Source of the DNA: Henckelia pumila
Lineage: Eukaryota; Streptophyta; Magnoliopsida; Lamiales; Gesneriaceae
NCBI RefSeq assembly: GCF_033568475.1
Contig: NC_133123.1
Location: 134,314,242-134,378,241, forward strand
DNA: 64,000 nucleotides
Direction of reading: 5' to 3'
The notes beneath the pieces were generated by a model. It did not search any database, was not told where the DNA came from, and saw only the letters and a program-made list of their open reading frames with translations. A program made the position numbers and the translations under genes. Positions 1-10,717 of this stretch are shown here, one piece after another (position 1 is the stretch's first letter; every line of letters begins with the position of its first letter).

Positions 1-24
1 TTTCCAGTATCTTATCGCAAAGAC

Positions 25-646
25 ATGGGTGCTGAATTTTCCAATCTGAACCAGGGGAATTTAAATGTTGAAGAATATGTTGCACAGTTTTCTACCTTGC
101 TACGTTTTGCTCCACATGTTGCTGATAGTGATGAGGCAATGGCTGATCAGTTCATTAATGGACTGAATTCTGATGTGTTTACTTTGGTGAACACGGGGAG
201 ACCGAATACTTTTGCTGATGCGATTGATCAAGCAAAGGGAGCAGAGGCTGGATTACTTAGACAGCGGAGAACATCAATTGTCTCACAGCCACAACAATAA
301 GCTCAGTTTCAATCTCCATTCCCCAGATATGAGAGCGGAAGCAGCAACAATGGGAGGAAAAAAGTTTCTGAAAGCTCAAGGGAAACAGTTCAAGAAAACA
401 GAGAGTAGTTTCCCCAGTTCTAGTGGAAGACAGGTGAGTTCCAATTATACCGGTGTGTATTGTAATCGATGTGGAGGAAGACATCAGACTGAGCAATGCC
501 AAGGAGTCTCTGGTATTTGCAACATATGTCGTCAGCCAGGCCATTTCGCAAGAGTGTGTCCCCAGCGAGACTCTCAAAGATCACAAGGTATGGAGTCTTC
601 GAAATCTGAGACTCAGTCAGAAAGCCAAACCTCAGATGATGTTTAG
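25..646 (+). pseudogene. gag region of gypsy element A
   Basis: This encodes a retrotransposon gag core followed by a basic, Gln/Ser-rich linker and two CCHC-type zinc knuckles near the C-terminal side (CNRCGG... and CNICRQPGHFARVC). It belongs to the fossil element A and is part of a broken copy. Family assignment rests on the zinc knuckles, the gag core and the position upstream of a decayed pol. Confidence 0.75.
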
Positions 647-2783
647 CAGGTAATTGTTCTATTGCCTAGTTTTATATTGCGAGATACCTATCCTTCGCAT
701 ATGTTCTGTTTGAGCACTTTGTCATGTTGCCTGCATTACCTCTGAGCCATTATGTTCTGTAGTTGTGATCTCTTTACTTAGGAGGGGAGGTCTTATTTCT
801 GTCAGAGTTGTCAGGAAAGGTATACTACAGTTTGAAGGTAATGTGAGAGATAGAGACTGTATTGTGCTTGATTTGTCAGATTATGACTGAATTATCGGTT
901 TAGATATGTTAACCAAGTACAAGGATTTCGTAGATTGATTCAGAAAGTATGAGATTCAGAACTGAATTGATAAAAGGATGGGAATTCTACGATAAGAGTT
1001 TGAAATTTTGAATTTCTTTGATATCTATCTATCTATTTGTGAATTGATGATTACAGAAAGAGCAAGGGAATTCTTTATTATACAACAGATATGATGAAAG
1101 CTAGTCCAAAATTGACTAATCTATCAATGGTTAGGTAATTACTGATATGTTCCAGATGAAATTCTTGGATTACTTCCAGTCTGTGAGATGGACTTCGATA
1201 TGTAACTGATGTCAGGTATCTTATTGACTTTGAAAGTATCTTTTAGAATGGCACCAACAGAACTGCAAGAATTGAAAGAAATACAGACCAATGAGATTTT
1301 GGGCTAATGATCAGAAATTGAATAAGGCCACAATGATGACTTGCTATTGTTTGCCTTGACTAGCTGATTGATTTGAGCAGTTACAGAATTTATCGATTCT
1401 AACAGATGAGAAATGAATGCAGATGAGAAATGAATGCAGATGTGATAGAATTCTTGGTTCTAAAGCTTAGACTATCAATTAATTAGACTGAGCGAGATCA
1501 ATTGAATGCTTTATGAACATATTTGTAGTTCAGAATCGAAAGAAGATTAAATTCCGTTGAATTTTATTCTGAAAACTATCTATATTGGTATGAGATTGTG
1601 GTATCATATTTGATAGTTCTTAGAGATAGCATGATATGTTGTATTTGACGTTATACAATATGATGAAATAGCTAGAATCTATACAAGAAATGTTATTCCT
1701 TGCTATGAAAAATTTCCAAAAGGGTTTGCTTCTGGAATTGATATGACTCGATGATGTTGCAAAGATGTTGAAATCTAATGTGTCAGAGTACCATTTTGAG
1801 TTGTATGGTACTGATGCGCTATTGATCGTTTTGAGTTTGCGATTTACCTAAGTAGATTTCGACAAATAAACGAATATGCAATATTGGTTATGCTACGGAT
1901 AGGAGAAGATAGCTGTAAAAGAAGTTAATGACATGATGAGATGTCAGGAAGTATTAAAAATCTATTGTCGAGTTAGAGACTTTAGATTTATTTGATAGAC
2001 TGTGGCATCGATTGCCAGATATTTTTGAGTAATTGGTTGTATGTGATTTCATTCTACCATCCTCTTATCGATGGATTGTCTGAATTGACTATCCAAAAGT
2101 TGAGGAGATGCTCAGAATCCTAATACCTGATTTGGTATTAGCTGACTAATATTGCCACTTGGAGATGGTAATTTCTGGAACAGCTATCAGATTTTTTTTT
2201 ATGTGTCGCAATGAAGGTAGAGAACGAGAAGCTTTTTCAGAACAGAATGAAGATAGTTGATGATCGAGAAGCAAAACATACGCAGATTAGACACCGATTT
2301 TGTGCTTTGAACAGGGAGATTGAGTATGTTTGCAAATTCTTTGATTTCGAATGTATTGTTTGATTTAACAAGCGACGACTATTATCTCCGAGAATTGTTG
2401 AATCCGATGAAACTTCTGAAGAAGTAGGAAATCTTGTCTGTCGACTTTTATTTCCTCCATTTATATCTGATATTCGCGACATATTAGAATGAGACTGCTT
2501 ATGTACTTCAGTCAGATGAAATTAAGTTTGACGAGACATTAATCTATGTCGAGCAAATGATATGACTATTTGATGAGGAAGAAAAGCAACTCAGATTTGA
2601 ATCAGTGGATTCGTCGTAGAACTGAAGAAGTTATTGAGAAGATGAATCTGATATGAGACAGTGTTATTCTGAGTTATTCTCCTGATCTGAGTTCTTATTC
2701 AGTATTTCTCTTATTCCTTATCTTATGTGTGTATCGATTGCAAGAGATTTCGAGGACGAAATCCGATCTTAGAGGGGGAGAAT

Positions 2784-5375
2784 TGTAAGGCCCGGGATTA
2801 TTTGATTTAATCCAAAATTAATTAATTTTAATCCGAGTATATTTAATTTGAGAATTTTGGAGTTTTGAATTAAATTCTAATATTCTTAAATTATTTAGGA
2901 TTAAAATTAAATTAAAAAGATTTGCCGAGGACCGATTTGCAATTAAGCAAGACTTGAGGGGCCAAAGTGCAAATATGGAAAATTGACTTGGACACTTGTC
3001 TGAATATGAGTTTATACGTGTAGCATGTATGTATCTTCAGAATTATTATCTTCTTCAGCCAATAAATCGAAAACCTCAGCTCCAAGTCCATTCTCCATTT
3101 TAAAAACTTGATAACTTTTGCTTCGGTTGTCCGAATTCAATTCCGAAAAGAGTTCCGGACTCCTCGCAAGAAGGACTATCTATTGATGTAAGTATTGTAG
3201 AGATTTATTGTGTTTCGAAATTGAGTGATGGGGCAGGAATTAGAGTTGAGCATGATTATGAGTTCTTGAGCTTCTATGTTGATTATATCGACGGTAGATT
3301 GAAGAACGAGCGTGGTTTTCTTTCTATATAAATATCCAGCCATTATTTCGAAATTCTTACCATCTGATTATGTTGGTATATGTTATATTATTGCTGATAT
3401 GGTATGGTGATGAAGTTGATATGAATGTTAGAATTGATAGAAGTTAGTTTCGGTTACCGAGTTTGTACCGTTACTCCGCCGGTTTAGAATTTAAAACTGT
3501 TTTGATGGCTTATGATGGAATTGTGGATGAAGTGAGTTCTTGCTGATGTTATGAGTTATTTTTGCTGTGTTTTCAGTTTTGAAAACAGGGGGATCGAACT
3601 CAAACCTTCAGCTTCGAACCGGGATCGAATGGGGCCAAGATTTATGAAGTTGAGCCTTGAAAATCAAGTAGTGTTTGAGCAGATTTTTTATACAAGGTTA
3701 TGTTGTATGGCTTGACGAGATTTGGGAGCAGATTTTGATAGCCTTGAAGAGCTTGAAACCAAGACAAGAAAGGTATAAACCAACATCGAACCACGGGATA
3801 TATAACTCGAGTTAGATTGACTTGAGTTTCCCTAAACCACATACTTATTTGTTTCTTGTTGGAATTGATTTATTTTCAAGTCCATAGATATATGTTCTTG
3901 ATTGTTTAATTGATAGATGAATTGTATGAGATAGATGATGGCATAGATAGATAAGTCTATTGCCTTTCCTTGCTAGATTAGCTTGTCTCTTGTAGGTGGC
4001 TTAGATTAATGCTTCTAGAATTGGTTGCATCTTGATAAGCCACTAGATCTTAAAGAGTTGAAGGCGGATGTGCCATGTCTTAGGAAGGCAGATGTGCCAA
4101 ATTACCGAATGTTTGGACTTGTATCGATATGCGTAGGAGTAGATCGACTCCTATGACCAAAGATCGATATAGTGGACCAAAGTTTTTGAATAAGAACGTA
4201 CCGCCACCTCGAATGGGAGAGTAGGTGGGAGATTTGTTGCGTTCTTATTCAAACCGGGATCCCTAGATGAGAGTTGAGAAAATAGTCAAGTCTTGGTCTA
4301 GAGTTAAGACTAAGAGTCAAGATCAAGAAGTCATACAAAAACAAAAGTAGAGTCAAGACTAAGACACTACTTAGATTTGATAGATGACTTTGTGTGGCTG
4401 AATATGTTATGCTTTGAATATAGCATGTTTTTGTGCTACGCTTTGATTTATAGCATGCTTTTGTTATATGCTTTGAATTATAGCATGTATTGTGGTTCAT
4501 GAATATTTTTATGAATTAATTATGATAGTAATTACACTTGAACTTGATAGCATGCTATATGTTGCTTATACTGGGAAATGTATTTCTCACCGGAGATATC
4601 CGGCTGTTGTTGTGTTTGTATGTGTGCATGACAACAGGTAGTTCGGGATCAGGACAGAAGCGAGCATGAAGAACAGAGATTGAGAGTTAGAGTGGAGATC
4701 CGAGTTTAGATGTTCATTGTGCTGTCAATGTTTAGTGTAAACACTAGAGGCATGATTATGTTGTAGCTACCTTTGCCAAGACTTGTTGTACATGATTGAA
4801 TGGAAGTTCTTTGATGTAATATGTTGATATTGTATCTTAATCTCTCTTGCTTGATATAAGAGGTTAGTTTGAGCTTAACTTAGTAGCTTTGTCATGATTT
4901 TGTGCTACCAACTTATATTATGTTAAGTTTCATGCTAGAAATGATCTACAAGATAGAATGTGTATTGATACTAGCTTATGTGCATGTAAAGACTTGTATG
5001 AGTTGAAGCTAGATGATCAATGAGTGAAAGAACCTGTGTTGACAGCAAAATGGCATTTGTTGAGGTTTCTGGAAATGAGCCCGCTCGATCGGGTGATTAT
5101 CACCGATCGAGCGAGGCCCTTATATTGGAAACAGTGAGTGAGCATTTTGGGCTCGCTCGATCGGTGAAGATTAACCGATCGAGCGAGGCCAAAATATTTC
5201 CAACCCGAGAAGTTGGCTTCAGGGCTCGCTCGATCGGGTGTTTTTCACCGATCGAGCGAGGTGCTCTATTTAAAAAAAAAATTGTTTATTTTATTTAGTC
5301 TTTGATGATTGACTAATTATTATGATTATTTGGTTAATTGTATTGAAATGAGAGATTAGTACTCGGATCCTCACA
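2784..5375 (+). repeat. 3' LTR of gypsy element A (about 2.6 kb)
   Basis: It begins TGTAAGGCCCGGG directly after a G-rich polypurine tract and ends GGATCCTCACA. Blocks in its second half match the LTR of element B: a CACCTCGA...GAGTAGGT block near 4200 against one near 9040, and the block around 4570-4640 (TTCTCACCG...CAACAGG) against 9225-9297. The last 300 bp carry three CGATCG-containing hairpins. An LTR above 2 kb agrees with the Tekay/Del clade. No coding region is seen in it. Confidence 0.8.
5082..5258 (+). repeat. Three CGCTCGATCGG hairpins in LTR A
   Basis: Three inverted repeats lie at about 5082-5113, 5154-5185 and 5227-5258. Each has the arm CGCTCGATCGG, a 6-10 base AT-rich loop and the arm CCGATCGAGCG. 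Spacers between hairpins are 40-41 bp and are not repeats of each other. An A-rich run follows the last hairpin. The same design occurs in LTR B. Confidence 0.85.
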
Positions 5376-5376
5376 G

Positions 5377-7743
5377 TATCTTTCAGCGTTATTTAGATGA
5401 GTTCGTCATTATCTTTATCGATGATATTCTTATCTACTCAAAGAACCGTACTGACCATGCAGAGCACTTGAGGACCGTACTGCAGATTTTGCGAGTTGAG
5501 CAGTTGTTTGCCAAGTTGTCTAAGTGTGAATTTTGGTTGGATCGAGTTGTCTTCCTCGGTCACATCATTTTTGGAGATGGGATTTATGTCGATCCCAACA
5601 AGATTGAAGCGGTTATGAATTGGCCTAGACCGACATCAGTACCTGAGATCCAAAGCTTCATGGGTTTAGCTGGTTATTATCGCCGATTCATCGAGGGTTT
5701 CTCGTCTATTGCCAAGCCTATTACCCAGCTGACTCGGAAGAATGCGCCTTTGTCTGGACTTCAGATTGTGAGGCTAGTTTTGTTGATCTGAAGAGGAGAC
5801 TGACCAGCGCTCCGATTCTTTCTATTCCGAAGGGTACTGGAGGTTTCACAGTCTATTGTGATGCTTCTAACCAAGGCTTGGGTTGTGTTCTTATGCAGCA
5901 TAAGCATGTGATAGCGTATGCATCAAGGTAGCTGAAACCGCATGAGACTCGTTATCCGGTGCATGATCTGGAGCTAGATGCGATCGTTTTTGCTCTGAAG
6001 ATCTGGCGTCACTATCTTTATGGTGAGTCTTTCGAGATCTTTTCTGATCATAAGAGTCTTAAGTACTTGTTTTTGCAAGCAGAACTGAATATGAGACAGA
6101 GAAGATGGTTAGATCTCTTGAAGGATTTCGACTGTGAAATCAAGTATTATCCGGGAAAGTCTAATGCAGTTGCAGATGCCTTGAGCCGAAAGCTTTGTTC
6201 TCTATCTCTTTCGACTATCGGTGTTTCTCAGTTGATCGATGATTGTTGCACTTCTGGTTTAGAGTTTGAAACAGATAGAAAGACTATCAGAGTGTTTGCT
6301 ATTCAAGCCGAGCCGGAGTTGTTTGTTGCGATCATAGAAGCACAGAAGTCTGAGCCGAGCATTCAGGTTTCAGTAGAGAAAGTCAGATCTGGGCATCAGT
6401 CTGAATTCCAGGTTAGAGATGATGTTTTGTTTGTGAATAACCGTATTGTTGTGCCTGATATTTCGGAGTTGAGACAGCGTATTCTCCGAGAGGCTCATTG
6501 CAGTCGGTTCAGTGTTTATCCTGGAGGTCGTAAATTGTACAACGATCTGAAGAACCAGTTCTGGTGGAAGAGAATGAAGAGCGATGTTGTGAGGTTTGTA
6601 TCTCGGTGTTTGAACTGTCAGCAAGTGAAAGCAGAACGGAAGCGACCGGGTGGTCTATTGCACAATCTATCTATTCCTAAATGGAAATGGGATCATATTT
6701 CTATGGATTTCGTCACGAAGCTATCGCGATCTGTTCGGAGATGCGATGCTATTTGGGTAATGATCGACCGATTGATGAAGTTTGCATGTTTTATTCCGTA
6801 CAGGATGATGTATCGTCACGATCAGATGGCTGAGTTGTATGCTAGCAATGTTGTGAGATTGCATGGGGTGCCGAAGTCGATCGTTTCAGACAGAGACCCT
6901 AGATTCACTTCACACTTCTGGCACAGTTTGCAGGAGGCACTTGGTACTCGATTGCATCTGAGTACATCTTATCATCCTCAGACCGATGGACAGTCAGAGC
7001 GGACTATCCAGACGTTAGAGGATATGCTTCGAGCAGTAGTGCTAGACTTTGGCACTAGTTGGCAGGATTCTTTGCCTCTTGTTGAGTTTTCTTACAACAA
7101 CAGCTTCCAAGCGAGTATCGGTATGGCGCCTTTTGAGACATTGTACGGTAAGAAATGCCGATCTCCGTTGTTTTGGGATGATTTTTCCGAGTCACCAGAT
7201 TTGGGACCGGATATGCTTAGAGATATGGCAGAGCAAGTTAAGATCATTCAGACCAGAATGAAGTCAGCTCAAGATAGACAGGCGAAGTATGCGAATGTCA
7301 GACGTAGACCTCTGAGTTTCGAGCAGGGAGACCGTGTATTCCTTAAGATTTCTCCGTTCAGAGGCACTGTCAGATTCGGTAAGAGAGGGAAGTTATCTCC
7401 GAGATTCATCGGTTCGTATGAGATTCTCGAGAAGTTAGGCGATCTTGCCTACAGACTTGCACTTCCTCCGTCTTTATCTGGTATTCACGACGTTTTTCAC
7501 GTCTCTGTGCTGCAAAATTATCATCCAGATCCTTCTCATATCCTTCAGCCTGACGAAGCCGAGTTAGATGAGACTCTGAGCTACTTTGAACGACCGATTC
7601 AGATCCTTGATCGAAAAGAGAAACAGCTTAAAACCAAGTTGATTCCATTGATGACAGTGCAGTGGAGCCGTCACGGCGTCGAGGAAGCAACTTGGGAGAC
7701 AGAATCTGACGTGAGACAGCGATTTCCCGAGTTATTCGGATGA
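5377..7743 (+). pseudogene. pol region (RT, RNase H, integrase, chromodomain) of gypsy element B
   Basis: The order RT - RNase H - integrase is diagnostic of Ty3/gypsy. Recognisable blocks are the RT aspartates (FIDDIL), the RNase H start ([19 protein letters not shown]), the integrase zinc finger (HCSR...CLNCQQVK), the integrase core (SVSDRDPRF-like, then [14 protein letters not shown]) and a tail with [12 protein letters not shown] typical of a chromodomain. The chromodomain and the long LTR place it in the Tekay/Del chromoviruses. It is a broken copy with a few breaks. Confidence 0.85.
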
Positions 7744-7841
7744 CGTAAGTTCTTCTTACTGTCTTTAGTTATTTATTCTTTCTTATGAGTTGTGGTTCTC
7801 GTTGATTTCGAGGACGAAATCTCTTCTTAGTGGGGGAGAAT

Positions 7842-9924
7842 TGTAACGCCCCATTTTTATCTTAAATGAGTTTATTGGAGTTAATCGGAGATTGCAGAGT
7901 TCAAGAGCCGACTTGATTTTGATCAGGGTCCTCTTTGCAAAATTTGGATTTTTCAGGGACTAAAACGCAATTATCGGTTTTTATAGATATTTATAAGGCT
8001 TTTGGACCCATTCTCTTCTCCATCACCCCTATTGCATCGCCTCCCTCCATTGAAGACGATTATTTGAGCCTCCAAGCTTTCTGAATTCAGTCCGAACTCG
8101 ATCCGGCTGTTGGAATTTATTTCTGAAGGCAGATTATCGATCACTGCAGCGAGAGCTCCGTTATATCGTAAGTTTTTCTACGATCAGATACATTCTAGTT
8201 TTTGGATGTTGTTAGAATCGTTTGAGATTTGAGTATGTTGTTATCGACGGAGTTCTGATCGTTTATTATTTGTCGATTTTGAAATAGAGCGTCGTTCGGA
8301 TTTGTTATGATTTTTGGAAAGCCATTTTCGAAAATGTGGGTTTTGAGATTTTTTGGACTTGCCTTGTTATGGTAGTTTTAGCTTTGATTCGTATTGATAT
8401 CGGTATTGAACTGCTATCTGCGTTTCCGGTTTGTTCAGTTTATAGCCGTTATGCCGTCGGTTTGAGTTTTGAGATTTTGAACCATTTGAGTTGTTGTACT
8501 TTGGGCTTTGAGTTGTTCGATGTTGTTGATCATCTTTTGTATCTGAACAGTTTCGTTTAGAGTTGTCAAGCCCGGAGTTAGCAGCATTGGTCGTCGAGAT
8601 TTGGACGAAGAACGGTAAAGAGATTTACCTTGAACCGCAGTTGTTGTTTAGATTGTTTAGTGTTTGATACAATCTTTTGGTTGTAGCTTATCCAGAGTTG
8701 GAACTACTGCATTGAAAGGTAAAAGTAGTCATCGTTAGCGGGATAGCATACTCGGGACAGTTGGTTCTCGAGTTTCCCTTTCAAATCACATACTTGCATC
8801 AATACTTGTTCTAGCATGTGGAACTCGTATTTTGTCAATTGATTGATTTTTTATTATGTGGCTTATGTTTATATTTTGTTATGCATTCATCTTGAGCCAA
8901 CTTTGATTTCAGCGGGCAGAACCGCCCTTTTTGTTTAGACGTTTAGAAACTATGATTGAGTGGTCTAGGTCGTAGACATCTCTCCTGGTGCTAGCATACT
9001 CATTATAGTTGCTCAAAGTCTAGGGGAGTGGGATACGTGGCACCACCTCGATTGGTAGAGTCGGTGAGTCGTTACGTGATCTCATCCTCGGGATCCCAAA
9101 AGCACAGCATCAATCCCTCGTTTATCAGAATTGATATCTCGTTTTAAAGACATGCATTTCATTACGTTGATATCGATTATGTGTTGCCTTGATAGCATGT
9201 TGTTTATATATTACTTTTATGTTGCTTTTACTGGAAATGTCATTCTCACCGTTTATCCGGTTGTTGCTTTGTTTTGTATGTGTACTTGGCAACAGGTGGG
9301 GCAGGATCAAGCCAGCGTAGGCCTGGATAACAACAAGAGGGAGAGCTAGTAGTGAGACTCGGTTTAGAAGTCGTGCCAGCATGTCTACCTAGTGATATTG
9401 GAACATGTTTAGATATCGAACTTCGTTGTTATGTTGTATTGATTATGCGAGCTTTTGTTTAAACTTTGTCGTTGCATATTCCATAACTTTGAGCGGTTCA
9501 GCAGCCCTAAAACGTTATGTATTAATTGGAAAAAGTTTGATTGCAATGCATGGATTTGAATTGATTGTTTGGAGTTGAGTTTCAGCTAGTTTTCTACTGT
9601 TCTTTTTCTCTGATTCTGTCACCGCTCGATCGGCAAGATATTACCGATCGAGCGATGGCAATTTACGCCTTTCTCTGTTTTTGCATTTAGTTGACCACTC
9701 GATCGGTAAGATCTTATCGATCGAGCGGCGCTGGTTTTACTCGAGCAGAGAACGAGTAATTTTTGGCTCGCTCGATCGGTAGGATCTTACCGATCGAGCG
9801 GAGCACTGTTCACTTCAAAAAAAAAAAGAAATTTTTTTTTTCTTTTATTGATTTTAATCTTGGATCTTGATTGTCTTATTGTTGTTTAATCCCGAAATTA
9901 GTTGTTTAGAACCGAGGTCTCACA
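7842..9924 (+). repeat. 3' LTR of gypsy element B (about 2.1 kb)
   Basis: It starts TGTAACGCCCC after the G-rich tract TGGGGGAGAAT and ends GGTCTCACA. Directly after it the sequence turns into leucyl-tRNA synthetase coding sequence on the minus strand. Several blocks are shared with LTR A, so A and B are sister subfamilies. Three hairpins sit in the last 300 bp. Confidence 0.85.
9623..9800 (+). repeat. Three CGCTCGATCGG hairpins in LTR B
   Basis: Inverted repeats lie at about 9623-9654, 9696-9728 and 9769-9800, with arms matching CGCTCGATCGG / CCGATCGAGCG (the middle one slightly diverged) and loops holding AAGATATTA- or AGGATCTTA-like bases. Number, spacing and position near the LTR end match LTR A, although the sequence between the hairpins differs. 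Confidence 0.85.
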
Positions 9925-10204
9925 GGTATGATCTCGAATGGATCCACCCATCCGTCCTTCACACCGTGCTTGGCTCTTAATCCTGGCTTCGCTTTCAAAT
10001 CACGGAGGGCCATGTAGTCATCCGGAGAATCACTAGGAACACTAGCAACAATTCCTGTGCCCATGTTCATGAGAACCGTCGACATGGGCAAAGCATATAT
10101 AGTATCATAAAACGCTAAAGGGGATTTTAAAGCAAGACCAATTAGATCTCGACCAGTCAACTCAACCAAACAAGTTGGCTTCTCTGGAAAACGGGACAGC
10201 TTTT
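9925..10204 (-). pseudogene. Leucyl-tRNA synthetase, cytosolic: editing-domain exon piece between two retrotransposons
   Basis: On the minus strand this encodes about 92 residues of the CP1 editing domain of cytosolic leucyl-tRNA synthetase, with LTGRDLIGLALKSP, then GTGIVASVPSDSPDDY and VDPFEIIP. It continues in frame with the piece at 15222-16247 once the copia element and one copy of its CTTTT target duplication are set aside. At 9925 the coding sequence stops at the end of gypsy LTR B. The rest of the editing domain, the KMSKS loop and the anticodon-binding domain are not in the window. The coding sequence itself shows no decay, so the interruption is recent. This copy cannot make a normal enzyme, so a working copy elsewhere (or another allele) is expected. 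Confidence 0.9.
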
Positions 10205-10666
10205 TGTTGGGTTTGAATAGTCAAATGGTAGGTGTCAATTGGTGGCAGCAAGTGTTGGAAAATGAGACAACACTCATTACACTTGTGCGTACAAAAATGA
10301 AGGGAAATTCAATTGAGAATTTTCCTTCACATTTATAACCGAGAGATTGCACCTATAAATAGGTGCATTCTCTTGGAATGAAAAGCATCCTATCTCAAGT
10401 TCATTTCTCTGATTCTTGAGTTCTTCTCTTTTCCTAATTAATTCTATATATATTTGTGAGATAGGTTTTCTCCTGTATTAAGAGAGTGAGTGTCTCTTTG
10501 GAAACACAGAGAGAGGTTGTAATTCTCCAAATATTATAGTGAAATCTTTTGGTCTTGCCCGTGGTTTTTACCCTAATATTTTTGGGGGTTTTCCACGTAA
10601 ATCTTGGTGTCTATTTTATTTAATTTCCATAGTTTCTATCTCGTGATGCCGCACCTGGGACCAACA
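10205..10666 (+). repeat. 5' LTR of the copia element
   Basis: The 462-bp LTR runs from TGTTGGGTTTGAATAG to GGGACCAACA. It contains a TATA-like box CTATAAATAG at about 10352-10361, likely the element's promoter. It is nearly identical to the LTR at 14775-15221. Confidence 0.95.
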
Positions 10667-10717
10667 AATGGTATCAGAGCCTTGGCATAAAATTTCTTAA
10701 AATTTTGAGTATGCTCT

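Larger units (their letters stand above)
1..5375 (+). mobile_element. Ty3/gypsy LTR retrotransposon A (inner element), Tekay/Del-like, decayed
   Basis: The left end lies outside the window. The visible parts are a gag region with retrotransposon gag fold and paired zinc knuckles (about 25-646), a heavily decayed pol region (about 650-2750) whose last part still resembles a chromodomain integrase tail, a purine-rich tract just before the LTR (about 2770-2783), and a 2.6-kb 3' LTR (2784-5375). The LTR starts TGTAAGG and ends TCACA. The element is broken many times and looks old. Its 3' LTR abuts the reverse transcriptase region of element B directly, which fits insertion of A into B; the opposite junction is not in view. 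The two LTR families are clearly related to each other. Confidence 0.8.
5376..9924 (+). mobile_element. Ty3/gypsy LTR retrotransposon B (outer element), Tekay/Del-like, 3' part
   Basis: From left to right it has the middle and end of a reverse transcriptase ([10 protein letters not shown]-type motif near 5420), RNase H (about 5860-6200), an integrase with HHCC zinc finger and catalytic core (about 6480-7300), a C-terminal chromodomain (about 7600-7740), a polypurine tract (about 7829-7841) and a 2.1-kb LTR (7842-9924). Gag, protease and the 5' LTR are not in the window. The copy has only a few breaks in the visible pol, so it is clearly less decayed than element A. Its right end lies within the leucyl-tRNA synthetase exon. 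Confidence 0.85.
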
